DNA of 64,000 bases, from NCBI RefSeq assembly GCF_025024155.1, contig NW_026251728.1, positions 248,001 through 312,000 of the forward strand, in the 5' to 3' direction. This stretch comes from Gamsiella multidivaricata (lineage: Eukaryota; Mortierellomycota; Mortierellomycetes; Mortierellales; Mortierellaceae). Of this stretch, positions 22,553-35,113 are shown piece after piece. Under the pieces are notes generated by a model. That model did no database searches. It worked only from the letters and a program-made list of their open reading frames with translations, and was not told where the DNA came from. Made by a program: the position numbers and the translations under genes. Position 1 is the first letter of the stretch, and each line of letters begins with the position of its first letter.

Positions 22553-23389
22553 TCACGGATCGATCTTTGTCGCCTTCTTGTCGCCTACACTTTCCATGCC
22601 GTCCTGGGGCTCGTCAGCACAACCGCACTTGTAAACATCTTCTAGGGTGCCGCAATCGAACTCGGGTTTTCCTAATCTTTCATTGACGATATTGTGGGCC
22701 GCACAGGCCCAATTGGACAACGAAGCACGCGAGGACGTCTGGGGCGGGTGTTCTTTCAATAGTTGCTGGAAATGCTCCGCACTGATGAAGTCGTTGTAGT
22801 CGTATTTCCAATTGTACAGATGAGGAAGAAGGAGAGGGTAGTATGTGTGGTGAATAAAAAAGTTGCCGCAGGAGAGACGTTTCTGCTAGAATGTATTTGA
22901 TCCATTGATTACCATTCGCCACATGGATATAGCCGCGAGAGCAGATAGATCCACTGCTTAATTGATGCACGCTCATCCTGCGTTGGTTTGAGGGGATACC
23001 TTGCCGCCATAGTGTGGATTAACTTCCAAGTAGCCCGGCCCAGCTCAGCTCTATACAACGTCCACCAGGTAACGATACAATATGAGATACGCCGTCAATA
23101 ATAACTCCAGAGAAGCAGTTGAGCCATACAATCCATTTTGCCTGCTCCCATACTTTGCGGTTGCATTCCCTAGATGGGGCATGATTGTTCCACCAAGGCT
23201 AAGGGACGGATCGACAAATATAGGTTCGTTCTGTTGCACTGGTACTCCCTTATCCGCAGTACTGGTCCTGCCATTGTTCAGACTGATGTTATTCCTTGGA
23301 CTCATTAGGTAAAACGGTATCGCGAAAAGGCCTATGAAGCAGAAGGCCAGAATCGCAAGTGGTATCCTCATTCGAAAAGGTCGGGTCAT
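22553..23389 (-). CDS. Erv2-type FAD-linked sulfhydryl oxidase
   Basis: Members of this family oxidise thiols with O2 via FAD and a CxxC pair, making disulfides. Exons 23389-23154, 23050-22913 and 22781-22553 sum to 603 nt, 200 residues. An N-terminal hydrophobic segment (IPLAILAFCFIGLFAIPFYL) is a signal anchor, indicating the ER-lumenal Erv2 type rather than mitochondrial Erv1. The ALR domain shows AELGRATWKLIHTMAARYP, the active site LYPCGECAEHFQQLL, the FAD-binding helix NWACAAHNIVNERLGKPEFD and the C-terminal shuttle cysteines YKCGCAD. The exon 2/3 junction falls inside the CGEC second cysteine codon. Everything needed for activity is present. Confidence 0.92.
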
Positions 23390-25086
23390 TGTGTGAGATC
23401 AGTTCTGAGAGAGAAGGGTCGCTATGGAGAGAGCTGTGCTGGAAGTAGTCGTGCTGGTGTGAGAAGCGAGGGAAGTGGAGGATGGTGCAGAATGGAAGGG
23501 AGGGGCTCATTCCAAAGGGTGATGATGCCGAACGTCTTCAAAACCTTGTTATCGATTATTTCATCGGGCGGTATAGTTTTCCATAAAGGCGAACTAGAAC
23601 TAGCTGACCTGGTTGCGTACCCTGAAAATCCACTATTAACATGGATCTATCGTCGTTGGTTACGACATCGCTGATCCCGAGCGTGTACCCTGGGATATTC
23701 AACCATGTTTGCATCCGAGAGGAGGAGCTCCCAAAATGAGACTCTTTCCAGATATACACTTCAGAGATGAGCGTGTTCTCAGACAGTACCTCGACAGCTT
23801 TGGACCCGGTGCAGTCCATGCCATTTGGAAAACCAACGATATCTTACCTCGAAAATAAACCGACTTATGGGATCCAGTTTTCTTTTTAAATTCGGAAATC
23901 GCTTTTGCATGGATACGGTCCCCTTTCACCCTTCACGGTGTGGATCTTGTCTGAAATCCTGCACCGTCTAGACCGAGCTTTTCTATACGTTTTCGGATAT
24001 TATGTATGAAAAGGCTGGGCCGCAGCGTTCAGGAAACCTTCCTTGTTATTTGACCTCTTGTTACCATCGAACGGCTCGAAATAGAAGAACCGAAGGGGCC
24101 GATCAAGAGCACTGTCAACACTATTAAAAACCGTCGATGTGCAATGTTCTTTCTTGGGCAGATACCCAGAGGTCTGAGATCCCTATATACGTTTGCAGGA
24201 GAAAATATCGAAAGAAATACCAGGCAACGAACATGGGAAATTACAACGATGCTATTTTAGACAGACTTAGCATTGACTTGAGGGTGAAGTTAATCCTTGA
24301 AATGTAGAAACGTTTTGAGCACGGTTAAGAAATGATATGTATTTGAGATAAACATTCAAGATAGCGTCTTTATAGAAAGGCGCTGCGAAAGGAGCTTGGT
24401 ACTTCGGATGAAGAAAGAGAAGGAGAGTGCAGAGAAGAAAGACTTGGTAGAGACGATGAAGTAAAGTAAGAAACGGCCACTTTTGCGAAAGTGTTCTTTG
24501 GTGACCACTCGGTAGTTCAGTATACAGAATTTTGGTGAGAACATAGTCGTCCAATTGCGTTTTGAAGTCACGCGTAGCCATCCATGGTACACATCCAGAC
24601 GTGTCCAGACGCGTCGAACAATGTGGGGTAATACATTTAAGGTTGTCAAGGCGCTCTGGTCAATTGAGACACTCAGGGCAGGGGTGGAGGCTGTCGATGC
24701 GGTTATTGATAGTCATCGCTAGTGTAGGGAGGCGGCCCAATGATAAATAACCATTAGACACGAACAGAAAAAAGAAATAAGGAAGAGAAAGAAAGAGGTG
24801 TAAGAAGAAGACGAATAAAGCGAACAGGGCACCGTCGATAAGGTGCGCAAACGGCAGAGCTGCTACTGCTCATAGTGTCTTTGATTTCACTCGGATCGGA
24901 ATAAACGTATTAAGGGAGTGTAAGATTAGAACGCACAACGGACAAGAAAGGAGACAATTCAAGCTTGGTGACTGTGATACGTCCAGTCTCAGTGCTGGCA
25001 CGCGAGCCACGTTTTCAACACTCATCATCGCCTGCTCGTACTTGGCATCATCAACTCCACAACGACTTCTAGCATCAAACAGCAAG
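23390..25086. other. Region without a clear gene; possible fragments
   Basis: Between the divergent ERV2-like and TRS65 genes, 1.7 kb holds no confident gene. Two stretches are open on both strands. On the minus strand 23929-23556 could be spliced (donor GTAAGA near 23850, about 50-nt intron) into a sequence ending FQGTQPGQLVLVRLYGKLYR. On the plus strand 23642-23858 reads VGYDIADPERVPWDIQPC. The minus frame 24581-24267 begins MATRDFKTQLDDYVLTKIL. I cannot tell which, if any, is real. They could be a decayed gene. Confidence 0.4.
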
Positions 25087-28000
25087 ATGAGGTCCTTTGA
25101 GTCTCTGTTCAACGACTCGCAGTGGGAGATCCGCATCCCCAACGCCCACATCGAATCACTCCACGAAGACTACAAGGCGGTCACCCAGGCGAAACCCAGG
25201 ACTCATGTCTTCTACGGCACGTTCTTTTTGCATGTCTTTCTAAAAGAGTTTCGACCTCGTCCATCTATAATATCGCCGAACATGCAATTAACAGTAACGA
25301 CTAATGTTTTTCAACCAAACAGACGAGACTGTATTATTCTTCCTGCAGATTTCACTTCCAGAGGACCTTTCGACCCTGCACGAGGAGACCGCAAGCCAGG
25401 TTGAGGATTTTTTCCAGGCGCTTGAAATCCAAGTCGAGGCAGCATACGTAGATCCTCTTTCATTGGTAGCCTCAGGCGCAGCAGGACAGAACGCCTTGTA
25501 CAAGAGTCCAAACGGCTCGCGCCCTGCAAGCGGACAGCAGCATGCAGACAGAAGATTATCGACCAGCTCCCCAGGATTTGGAGCAAGACCTGGATACAAT
25601 GACCAGGGACGCATCGAGTCGACTATGATGTATACTTACGCCTACAATCCAGCAGATCCAGGAAAGAAAGTTGAGATCCGGCCAATTAATGGATTATGGA
25701 CAGCTATCTTTCCCTTCTCGGTCCCGGTCTGTAGGTTGCGAATTGTGAACCGGCATGCTCTTATGCTATGGAGTGTTGATGAGCCCATGAAGACTCTGAC
25801 ACGATTTTTGACGACTGATTTCGTATCACTAGCATTTATGGCGACCAAGAGTGCCAACCCTATGCTCATGTTGAGTGCGCATGTGCTGTTCCGACCCGCA
25901 GACCAAGTGGTCCCTGTATCGACACCGATGGACGATCAATACAATCTCGAGTGTTTCAGCATGGTCAACCTTCTGGAGGGCTTGTCTGACGGTATGTATT
26001 TCAGCTTTGGGCTCCTTTGGGGTTTCGAATGTATCCCGACTGCTCACATTGCTTTCGTCCTCTTCGGTCGGTCGTCTTGCCAGACCCCACTTTTGCTATG
26101 GCTGTTGTCCCCCAACATCACTATCGACCGGATACACCTCGCGCTAGGACTCAGCAACCAATGGCACCAGTACTGAGACGAAGTGTAAGGCGAACTATTG
26201 CAGCACGTTCTGCCTTAAACGTTCGGATGAGGACAACGCGTGTTTCGCCTACGGAGAACCCTGTCATGATGTCGATTGAGGTTGAAAACAACTCGGAACA
26301 CGGCGCAAAGTTCAAAACAACCCAGCTAAATGTGGAGGTCACGCATGCGGTGGTGACGCCTCTAGGCTCCCCTGAGCTAACAAAGGTACATAGGGGAATC
26401 ATCGATACATGCTGTTCAATGCCATGGTTTTACGTGTTTCGCAGCGTTGCTCTGCATTCAAGCTACTACCCATCTTAACGTTTACCATTTTTTGATACCG
26501 TGTAGCTGCCGATGGTTCTGAATTCATCAGATCATGTTACGTTCTTGTACTCAATCTCATTCCTGGACAACCCTGAGTGGCAACCTGAGAGTCCGTTGCT
26601 CGGCAATGCACCTTTTGAACCGCACAGTCGACACTCGAGTGAAAATTTGGCACGTTCAGGATCCTCGCGGGATGCTCAGCGCAAAGTGACCATTTTTCTT
26701 GAAGGTATACCTGAGGTGGACGGCGTTCAGGGCCAGATGATCCATTCGCACTGGAACTGCTTCTTGGATATTACGGATTTGAGGACGAACGATAATATGC
26801 CAGGAGCAGCAAGCGTTTCGTCATCAGGTCCAGCGCAGAAACAGTTGTATGCACCCCAGCCGTCTCATCCGTCTGGATTACTTCCTTCACAACACTCGAC
26901 TTCAGGGACGCCTACAAACCCGCAGGGCCATCATCAACATCAACTTCACCATAGAAATCGATCGCTGCCTTCAAGTCCACAGCCTCCGCAAGGTCTCCAA
27001 AGGAACACATCACTTGCGCGACGTGTCTCGAACGGCAGCTCACCTCGCGTCGACAATAATCGCCCTTCGACTGGACCTAACAACGTTGGAGAATCACGCG
27101 CGAGACGATCGTCAGTAAATTCGGATGGTGCGCCATCAGCTCAGCAGCAACGAAGTGCGGCGCTCAGCAGTGCAGGCCGAAAAAGCGGGTTGGGAGGCTG
27201 GGGTTATGGACGCTCGAATAACGATAGCTCACAGGGACTTGCACCTGTGCAGGAGGGGTCATCGTACCTTTCTCCAATGGTTGTCGCTGAGAGTGAGGCG
27301 GGGGGCCACGATGAAGAATCATCGCAGGGGGGTGTCCATTCCCAGAGCGGCCGACCCGCCGTCAACGGAGCTTTGTCGCCTGGTCTGGGATTGGACTTGG
27401 CCAACCAGGCATTGACTGGAGTGACGCAGGGTCGGACTGATCAGGATAGTGGCGATGGCATTGTCGTGTCCTTTGCAGGTATGTCTGTCACTACTGTCGA
27501 TTCTTAGTTGTCGCTATCTCGCGGGATGTGGAGGGACTTACGACTGTACACTACTATTTTTTCTTTTTAGTTACGGATCGGGTGGTTGTAGGGAAAATTT
27601 TCAACTTGGAGATCTTTATTGTCAACCGATCTCGCCATATTCGACGCTATACGCTTGTGGTGCCCAACAGGAAACGCGCCAAGGGTGGCGATCCAAGCCA
27701 AGGATCCAAGGTGCTACCACCACTGCCTAGTGGCGAGCGCGCCGTTGTCCAAAATGTACCAATTGACCCATACATGGAAGAGCCAGAGCTCTTGCGTCGC
27801 CATGTCGATAACGAAACTACAGAAGCGGACATTATCTGCTTAGAGAACAACATTCGACTGAGGTATGCCAATTTTGTTATCCTCTGCACAATCAATTGCA
27901 ATTGGAAGTGAAAGTCGCTGGCGGACTGACATTAAATTGCCTTGTCCTTTATTTTAAACTAGTCCATTATACCCATTGACCTGCCAGAACTTGAACCTAA

Positions 28001-28158
28001 GGTTCATTGCGATCAAGGAACAGTTGCATACAATTGACTTGGTACAGTTGGTGGATAATGATACAGGATTCGTGACCAACCTGCGGAACTGTCTCTGCTT
28101 CATGGCCGAGGCATCATTTGGTGCTCTTTCACAGCAGGTGCCAGAAGTACGGAAGTGA
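25087..28158 (+). CDS. TRS65: TRAPP II complex subunit Trs65
   Basis: Trs65 is a fungal subunit of TRAPP II, the Golgi exchange factor for Rab11/Ypt31-type GTPases. Exons 25087-25216, 25323-25991, 26084-26385, 26506-27478, 27571-27862 and 27963-28158 sum to 2562 nt, 853 residues. Family features are the N-terminal IESLHEDYKAVTQAKPR and DETVLFFLQISLPEDL, a central Ig-like part, a long Ser/Gln/Gly/Pro-rich disordered insert (about residues 420-690), and the conserved C-terminal beta domain with VVVGKIFNLEIFIVNRSRHI, LSPLYPLTCQNLNLRFIAIK and DLVQLVDNDTGFV. Reading-frame continuity requires a GC-AG first intron (25217-25322, TACG|GCACGT). All other introns are GT-AG. Confidence 0.88.
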
Positions 28159-28401
28159 AGCACATATAGAACAGACACAAAGCAAAATAACTACAGGCAT
28201 AATAAAGCGGGCTTGTAATGGATCCAAGTTGGCAGTGGGTGGTGAATTGTGCATTTTGGGCTGCGACTGCGAACTAAATTCAATTCAGACACAGCACGGA
28301 CCTTACTTTCGCGTCTGCAGCGAGCACAGCGAGAACCCCCTGAACACCTTCAGTGCGACGGCGACAAGGACAAGAAAGCGAAAACGAGGACAAAGGCCAC
28401 C

Positions 28402-30502
28402 ATGGACTTTACCGAATCATACCAACACTCAAATTTCTTGACTCTCTACTCTCCTAACGGGAAATACCTCGCCTCATATCATCTCGCCCAGGAAGGATTC
28501 GTTCGACTGCATCCTACAGCACCCATCCAGCCTCATGAGGATGGCGGTCAAGGTGTGATCGTCCTTCGCTTCGCGGCAACGATGCAAATCATGCGTGTCA
28601 TCGAGATCCGACACTTTCGCGATTCCTTGCCCACTATAAGCGAGATCGGCTGGTCCCCTGATTCAGCCTTGCTCCTGGCCGCCTGTCCTGTTACTGGCAC
28701 CGTGCTTGTCTATTCTGTCGAGGAAGAAGAATTCAAGGCAACGATTACGGTACCAGGGATTGGTTTTACCAACACCTCTTCAAATGAGTACAATAAAACG
28801 AACGGCAGGAAATCAAGGAGCGCCAGTGCCAGTGACACTAAGCAGATGCGGGAACTCAAGGCTATGGGATACACGGCCCCAGGGGCCGAGATCCTTCGCG
28901 GCGTACGATTCAGCGCTGACTCGCGGCACATCCTCATCTGGGAAGACAATCTCCTCCGCCTCAGTATCTGGTCCCTCGAGTCCCCGACCGATGCACCTAT
29001 ACCCCACTCGGTTTCACTGGCTCAGCGCCAACAGCAGTACCAGCAGCAGCAGCACTCTCGGGTCTATGTGATCGAGAACCCGAAAGCCATGTCGAAGTCC
29101 TCGATCACGTCCTGCTCGGTCCCACCTTACAGCACACTTGGCACAACTGCGACCTCTGCAGCAGGAGCGAACTCACAGTACGCGTACAGTTTGCGTGGAG
29201 ATCTACAGTATGCTGCCATAGTAGAACGAAATGGACGGGAGTGCAGAGATTACATCTCGATCTATGCGACCGAGAACTTTTGGACTCGACCACCCGTGCA
29301 TACGTTTGCGGTCGCAGGAGACCGTGAAGGAGGGATCAAGGATGTGGAGGGCATTGTGTGTAGCCCAGATGGGAGATATTTGGTTGTTTGGGAGAACCCG
29401 CTTCTAGAGTTCAAGATTGCTATTTACTCCATGGATGGGAGATGTGTGGGTTCATATGAAGTACCAATTGACGGCGAAAACTCGGGTAGGGGCACCTATC
29501 AAGGATTTAGCAATGGAGGTGGCGGTATGGGAGTCAAGTCTGTATCATGGCATCCGGGATCGAAACTGCTCGCTATCGGGGGATATGATGGGAAGGTAAG
29601 GCACCCATCCGATAAATCATGGCGCGAGACTTCAAGGTCTGTATCTGTGTTAACATGTGCGTGCGAATTTGCTCCGCGGGCCATTAGATCCGTTTAATGA
29701 ACCATTTGACATGGAAGTCGATCCTCGAACTCACCCATCCTGCACATATAAAATACGGGCCAACTACAGTGCTCTGGCGCGAATCCGAGTCAACAGTGGC
29801 CGTGTCGGGATCTGTCCGCGTTCAAGGAGGCATTGAATGTAAGAGCCCACTCCTGTCTTCAGTAGAACATGAATCGTGCTCGGTAATGACAAACTAATGG
29901 ATCCATTGGGCCGACTTAACCTAGATACAATTGCGGACCAGCCAGCATGGATACCGACGATCCGTGTAGATACTCAGAAGCCCAATGCCAAGATCGGAGT
30001 AGGTTGGTGTGATTTCAATTGCGATGGCACGTTGCTTGCATCGCGGAATGGTATGTCACTCAATATCAACTGTATGGGCGCTATGAGCGCGTATTTCCAG
30101 TCTACCAGCAGCTAATATATAGACCCCCTGTTCCTAGACAACATGCCAACTATCCTGTGGATCTGGTCCATGAGCGAGCTGGAACCAATCGTCATCATTC
30201 AGCAACAATCGCCGATCAAGATCTGCCGATGGGATCCAGGCTCTCCCTTTAGAATTGTCTGGTGTTGCGGCTCGGGCTACGTATACAGCTGGCGGTCATC
30301 GGTAGAAGTACAAGGAGGGATCATTGAAGCCATCGAAGTTCCAGGAGAGTCATTTGAGGTATCCTCACTAAAATGGTGTCCCGATGGTAAAGGACTCCTG
30401 TTGCTGGATAAAGACATGTTTTGCCTTGGCTTCCCAATTGAAGAGGAGGAGGAGCATACGATCCATGAGAATACTGCTTCGATATTTTCACGACTGAGAT
30501 GA
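28402..30502 (+). CDS. WD40 protein, WRAP73/Wdr8 family
   Basis: WRAP73-type proteins act at spindle poles or centrosomes with an SSX2IP/Msd1 partner and minus-end kinesin. Exons 28402-29595, 29688-29838, 29925-30050 and 30138-30502 give 611 residues. The start is in an ideal context (gccaccATGG). WD repeat signatures include NFLTLYSPNGKYLASY, SEIGWSPDSALLLAACP, GVRFSADSRHILIWEDNLLR, GIVCSPDGRYLVVWENPLLE, SVSWHPGSKLLAIGGYDGK and LKWCPDGKGLLLLDKDMFCL. Order and the ending match the family. Low-complexity inserts (Gln run, Gly-rich loop) enlarge it over the human length. The last intron has two in-frame acceptors 15 nt apart; the downstream one gives the family motif RNDNMPTILW. Confidence 0.9.
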
Positions 30503-30618
30503 CAAGTCGAATCAGATATCTGTACACTAGTAATACAACTTTTTTCTTTTGCCCTTCCTTCCATTATTGCATGCCGCATGTTGTTTTGCTTTGTTGTTGC
30601 TGTTGCTGCTGCTGCGGC

Positions 30619-30620
<2 letters not shown>

Positions 30621-30662
<42 letters not shown>
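30621..30662. repeat. ATG trinucleotide microsatellite
   Basis: Fourteen perfect ATG units, preceded by a tgttgctgctgctg run, lie between the WRAP73 and uL13m 3' ends. It is likely length-variable. Confidence 0.95.
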
Positions 30663-30771
30663 TTTATTCTATTATTCCAGCAAATGATATCCATAACTCA
30701 ACTGCCCGCCGATCCTCCGTTCCACGGATAATATATCCTGTTTGATCCAGATCCAGCTTGTAAAGAGTCCT

Positions 30772-31576
30772 CTACGCCTCAACTTCTGATGGGTCCAGAC
30801 GAGTCTCCTTTCCAAGGGCATCGTACCGCTTTACGATGTTCTGCTCATAGGGGTGCTCCTGCCCTTCAAACACGAAGAGGCGGGCGAGCCTTGGCTCCCG
30901 AAGACGGTTCTTGGGCAACATACCGGAGACCGCCTTACGGATGATAGCATCGGGGTCCTTTTGCATGAGGTCGTCATATACGATCTCCTTCAATCCTCCA
31001 GGATATCCCGAGTGATGTCTGTAGAGTTTGCTCTTGGCTTTTGTTCCTGTCGTGGCAACACTCTTGGCGTTGATCACGACAACGTAGTCTCCACAGTCAG
31101 CTAAAGATTGTTTGAAGAAAAGAAAAGTTATAGAAGGGTGGCGGTCAATATCATGTCGAGTATTACGTATACGAAGATAGCGTGGTACATGCTTTTGGTG
31201 TGCGTTGGGCGAGGTTGTTCTTGAATGACGTCCAGATATGGTTGGCACGCCAAAACACCGCCCCTGCTTATATGAAAAATGCTGCCGATCCTGTTTCGAA
31301 GCTGAAGGATATCATAAAGAACGGACAGAGAGACATACATGCAGGATCGTAGATAGGCTTGTGCTTTCCCATGAGGGTCTCTGCGATGCCAACGGACATA
31401 CGGCCGAGGACTCTCTGCTTGGCGTCGACAAGGTGCCATACCCTGGCGTATGCCAATGCGGTCTGTATCAAAAAAAATGTACAGACAGGGGTTAGGAAAA
31501 AGCGGCTCCGCGTGCTCAAAGCGTATAAATCGCTACATTAGTTTGGATAGCGCACCTTTCCAATGGCTTGAGACAT
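30772..31576 (-). CDS. Mitochondrial ribosomal protein uL13m
   Basis: This is a large-subunit mitoribosome protein of the bacterial L13 family. Exons 31576-31556, 31462-31339 and 31100-30772 sum to 474 nt, 157 residues. It begins MSQAIGK, then [60 protein letters not shown] and the family's [20 protein letters not shown], ending near [20 protein letters not shown]. The short first exon and lack of a long presequence are common in this protein. It is divergently transcribed from the mitochondrial IF-2 gene, with 342 bp between start codons. Confidence 0.93.
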
Positions 31577-31918
31577 GTTGATATGTAATTGTATAGGGAG
31601 AGGGTGGAGACGGCGGAACGAAGTGAATGGCGATGCCAGGTGAAATTGATGCCAGGGACAAAGGAATAAGAGACGAGGGGTCCGCGTGGCTTTTGATTGG
31701 CCCTTGTTGACATTAAGGGTGGAAATTACCTTTTTGGGAGGTTGCAGTCCTATCCGGTCAATGGTTTTGAACAGCTTCCCCCTTCCACTCACCGACTTAC
31801 TCCTCCTAACGTTTCCGTCCCCACTCATTCGGCCCCAGCTTCAAGTCTTTCCAGCTTACACCAAAGACATAGAAAGGACACAGGGAGACACCAACAGAGA
31901 GATTGCCTGCCTAGCGCT
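31577..31918. promoter_or_regulatory. Shared divergent promoter, uL13m / mitochondrial IF-2
   Basis: The two mitochondrial translation genes start on opposite strands on either side of this 342-bp stretch. No clear TATA is seen. A continuous open frame from 31697 runs into IF-2, but its first 74 codons do not look like a presequence. Confidence 0.5.
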
Positions 31919-34900
31919 ATGTGGAAAGTGTCTCGAATCAGCTGTTCCACCGGACTTGGGCGTCGCACAGGGAACTCGTCGTCGTCCTGGATCTTATCGA
32001 TTTATTCTCAGGAGTCGCAGTCAACAATCTTGAGATACCGCGGATTTCAATCTGGAACAAGGCGTGTCTTGAATCAAAGCAATGGTGGCAGCGGCTCCAA
32101 TACCACTAATGGTTCCGGGAAGCTTGTTAGCGACAAGATCGCGATCGATTCGAAGGCAAAGATGCGTATGGATCTCCGTAAAGATGCTATATCTAACGGT
32201 GGAGGCAAGGGCAGTACCAATGGCAGCAAAAAGTGGGAGCGGTCATCGGAGCATGCGGCGAGAACTCAGGACAGCCCCTATCGTCGTGCCTACGAGGAAT
32301 CCCAGAACCGATCTAATAGCGGTCAAAATAACCGCGGCAACAACAACAATCGGAGACAACAATCGGGTCAAGAGACGCGGCGAATAGGAAGATACTATGA
32401 TGAGCGGCATGGCGGTAAAGGCTCGGATTCTTCCTCACAACAGGCCCGTCAGAACATGCCATCTTCATTTGCAACATCGTCTTCGTGGGGATTCTCGGCA
32501 CCTACTCCTTCAGCACCTCCCAAGCCAGTAGTCTCACCGCCTCCGTCATTCGCGACGTCTTCTGGATGGGGATCCTCAACGTCGATGCCAAACCCGGCTG
32601 TCGCACCCAAGCTTACTCACCAGCCAGTCGTCCCGGCACCTAAGCAACCTTCCGCTCAACCCGCAACTCCGATAAAGATCAGCTCCGAGAACGTGAAAGA
32701 GGCCGCTCCTAAACCAACGGAATCCTCACCAGCAAAACCTGCAATATCGACACCTTCAGTTTCTACGCCATCTACTGCCTCTGTATCGACAGCTTTAAAG
32801 CCGGCACCAGCAGTACAGCCTCCTCAGCCAGAGCAGAAGCAGGCAGCGTCGACGTTTGTCAAATCAACACGCACCGCCAAGGAGAATGCCAAGAGACAGA
32901 TCGAGCAGCGATCAAGGCAACGCAAGCAGCGCCAAAAGCCCGCCAAGGATGTCTTTATTCCTGATGCGATCAGCGTCTCCAACTTGGCAGGACTACTCGG
33001 AGCCAGGATCGGACACTTTGAGAACACCATGAAGGCATTAGGCATGGAGATTACTCGGCACGATCACAGTAAGTACAGTGCGGTTACAAAGGAATGATCG
33101 GTTGTGGCAGACAAAGGCGCTAACGATGATGCTTCTTTCGGCTAGTTTTAACATCGGAGGAAGCGTCTCTTTTGGCTTTGGAGTACAACGTCAACCCTAT
33201 CCTTGGCTCGACCGAGAAGTTGTTTGATCTCACGGCAAAGTAAGGACAGACACACGGTAATGGGTTTAATATGCAGGCTACAGCGGAGCGATTGTTGACC
33301 TTGCAATGATTTGTGCACTTGTTGTAGACCTGAGCCTGAGGACATGTCTATTTACCCATTGCGACCACCAGTTGTGACCATCATGGGACATGTCGATCAT
33401 GGAAAGACGACGCTTCTGGATTCCCTTCGCAAGACCTCTGTTGCTGCAGGAGAAGCAGGAGGCATCACACAGCACATCGGCGCCTTCTCAGTTCTTTTGC
33501 CATCCAAGCAACGAATCACCTTCTTGGATACTCCTGGACACGCAGCATTCTCGGCCATGCGCGCTCGTGGTGCTCACACGACCGATATTGTCGTCCTAGT
33601 AGTCGCTGCCGAGGACGGAGTGATGCCCCAAACCGCAGAGGCGATCAAGCACGCCGAGGAAGCTGGTGTTCCCGTCATTGTTGCGATCAACAAGTGTGAC
33701 AAGTATGGAGCTGAGCCAGACAAGGCCAAGCAGGCGCTGCTCAAGTACGGTATCACGGTCGAAGACCTTGGAGGAGAGACGCAGTGTGTTGAGGTATCAG
33801 GCCTGACGGGTAAGAACCTTGACAAGCTGGAGGAGGCGATTCTCACTCTTGCTGAGGTCCTGGATCTGAGAGCCGAGGTCGACATGGGAGGCGAGGGCCA
33901 TGTGATCGAATCCCAGATCGAGAAGGGGCGCGGGAATGTGGCAACCGTCCTTGTAAAGCGTGGAACGCTTCGTGTTGGTGACATGATCGTTGCAGGAGAC
34001 ACTTGGTGCAAGGTCAAAGCGCTGGTTAACGATACAGGGAAGAACGTGAAGGAGGCCTCGCCTGGTACGCCGGTCAAGGTCATGGGATGGAAGGATCTTC
34101 CCAAGGCTGGAGATGAGATGCTGGGCGCCGAGTCCGAGGAACAAGCCAAGCTTGCGGTGACAAATAGGGCGCTGAAGAAGGAGAGACAGGAACAATTGAA
34201 GACCTTGGTGGCCATCAACGAAAAGCGTCGTATCACTGCTGAGGAGGAGGACGAGGAGAAGGCGGCACTCCGAGAGTTCAAGCGCAGAGCATGGCTCTTC
34301 CACCAAGGCGTGCTTGACGCCTATCCTGAGCAGCCCCAAGTCAAGAAGCAGATGTCTGTGGCTGCCATGGCCGCCAAGGAAGAAGAGGAAAGCGAGGTCA
34401 AGAATCTGAGGATGGTAGTCAAGGGCGATGTCAGTGGTACAGTCGAGGCAGTCTGCGATGCGCTCTCCGGTTTACCCGCTAACCAGGTCAAGGTCGGTGT
34501 CATCCAGAGCGGCGTAGGAAACATTAGCGAGAGCGACATTCAGTTTGCCTCGTCCTGCGGAGGTAATACGCTGTTTGTGTCCACAAGTGATTCCCAATAT
34601 GCTATCTCCAGAGAGCAATTCTAATATTTTTTTTCGTTTCCTCCTTTATTAGCCATGGTCCTGGGATTCAACGTGAAGGCGGATAAGAAGCTTCTGCAAA
34701 CGGCACGTCAGATGGGCGTCGCTATCAAATCCTACAGTGTGATCTACAAACTGCTAGACGATGTCAAGGTCGAGATGGCGACACTGCTGCCTAAAGATAT
34801 CGAGATCCAAGTTGTGGGCGAGGCTAAAATTGCACAGATCTTTCCCATTAAGATGAAGGGCGGTCAGACCCAGAACGTGGCCGGTTGTCGTATCACGAAC

Positions 34901-35113
34901 GGAGGAGTGAGCAGAAAGGAAGATGTGCGAATTGTCCGCGATGGCGAGGTCATTTGGGACGGACGATTGTCGACGCTGAAGAGAGTCAAGGAGGATATTC
35001 AGGAGGCCAAGAAAGGGACGGAGTGTGGCATGGAATTTGACGGATTCCAAGATTTTAAAGAGGGAGATGTTATCCAGAGTATTAAGAAGATGGAGGTCCT
35101 TAGAAAGCTGTAA
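31919..35113 (+). CDS. IFM1: Mitochondrial translation initiation factor IF-2
   Basis: This is the GTPase that brings initiator tRNA to the mitochondrial small subunit. Exons 31919-33068, 33146-33239, 33328-34562 and 34653-35113 sum to 2940 nt, 979 residues. I chose the ATG at 31919 because MWKVSRISCSTGLGRRTG is an Arg/Ser-rich presequence; an upstream in-frame ATG (31697) adds 74 residues without that character. A long Ser/Asn/Pro/Gln-rich linker (about residues 40-330) precedes the IF2 N-terminal domain (FIPDAISVSNLAGLLGARI). The G domain follows: G1 GHVDHGKTT, G2 GGITQHIGAF, G3 DTPGHAAF, G4 NKCD and G5 VSGLTG. Then come domains II, III (VKGDVSGTVEAVCDAL) and IV, ending FDGFQDFKEGDVIQ. It is complete. 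Confidence 0.95.

Noticed and set aside
33574..34281. 235-codon minus-strand frame inside IF-2
   Set aside because: It is antisense to the conserved GTPase domains; Ser/Arg-rich composition is typical of a shadow frame.
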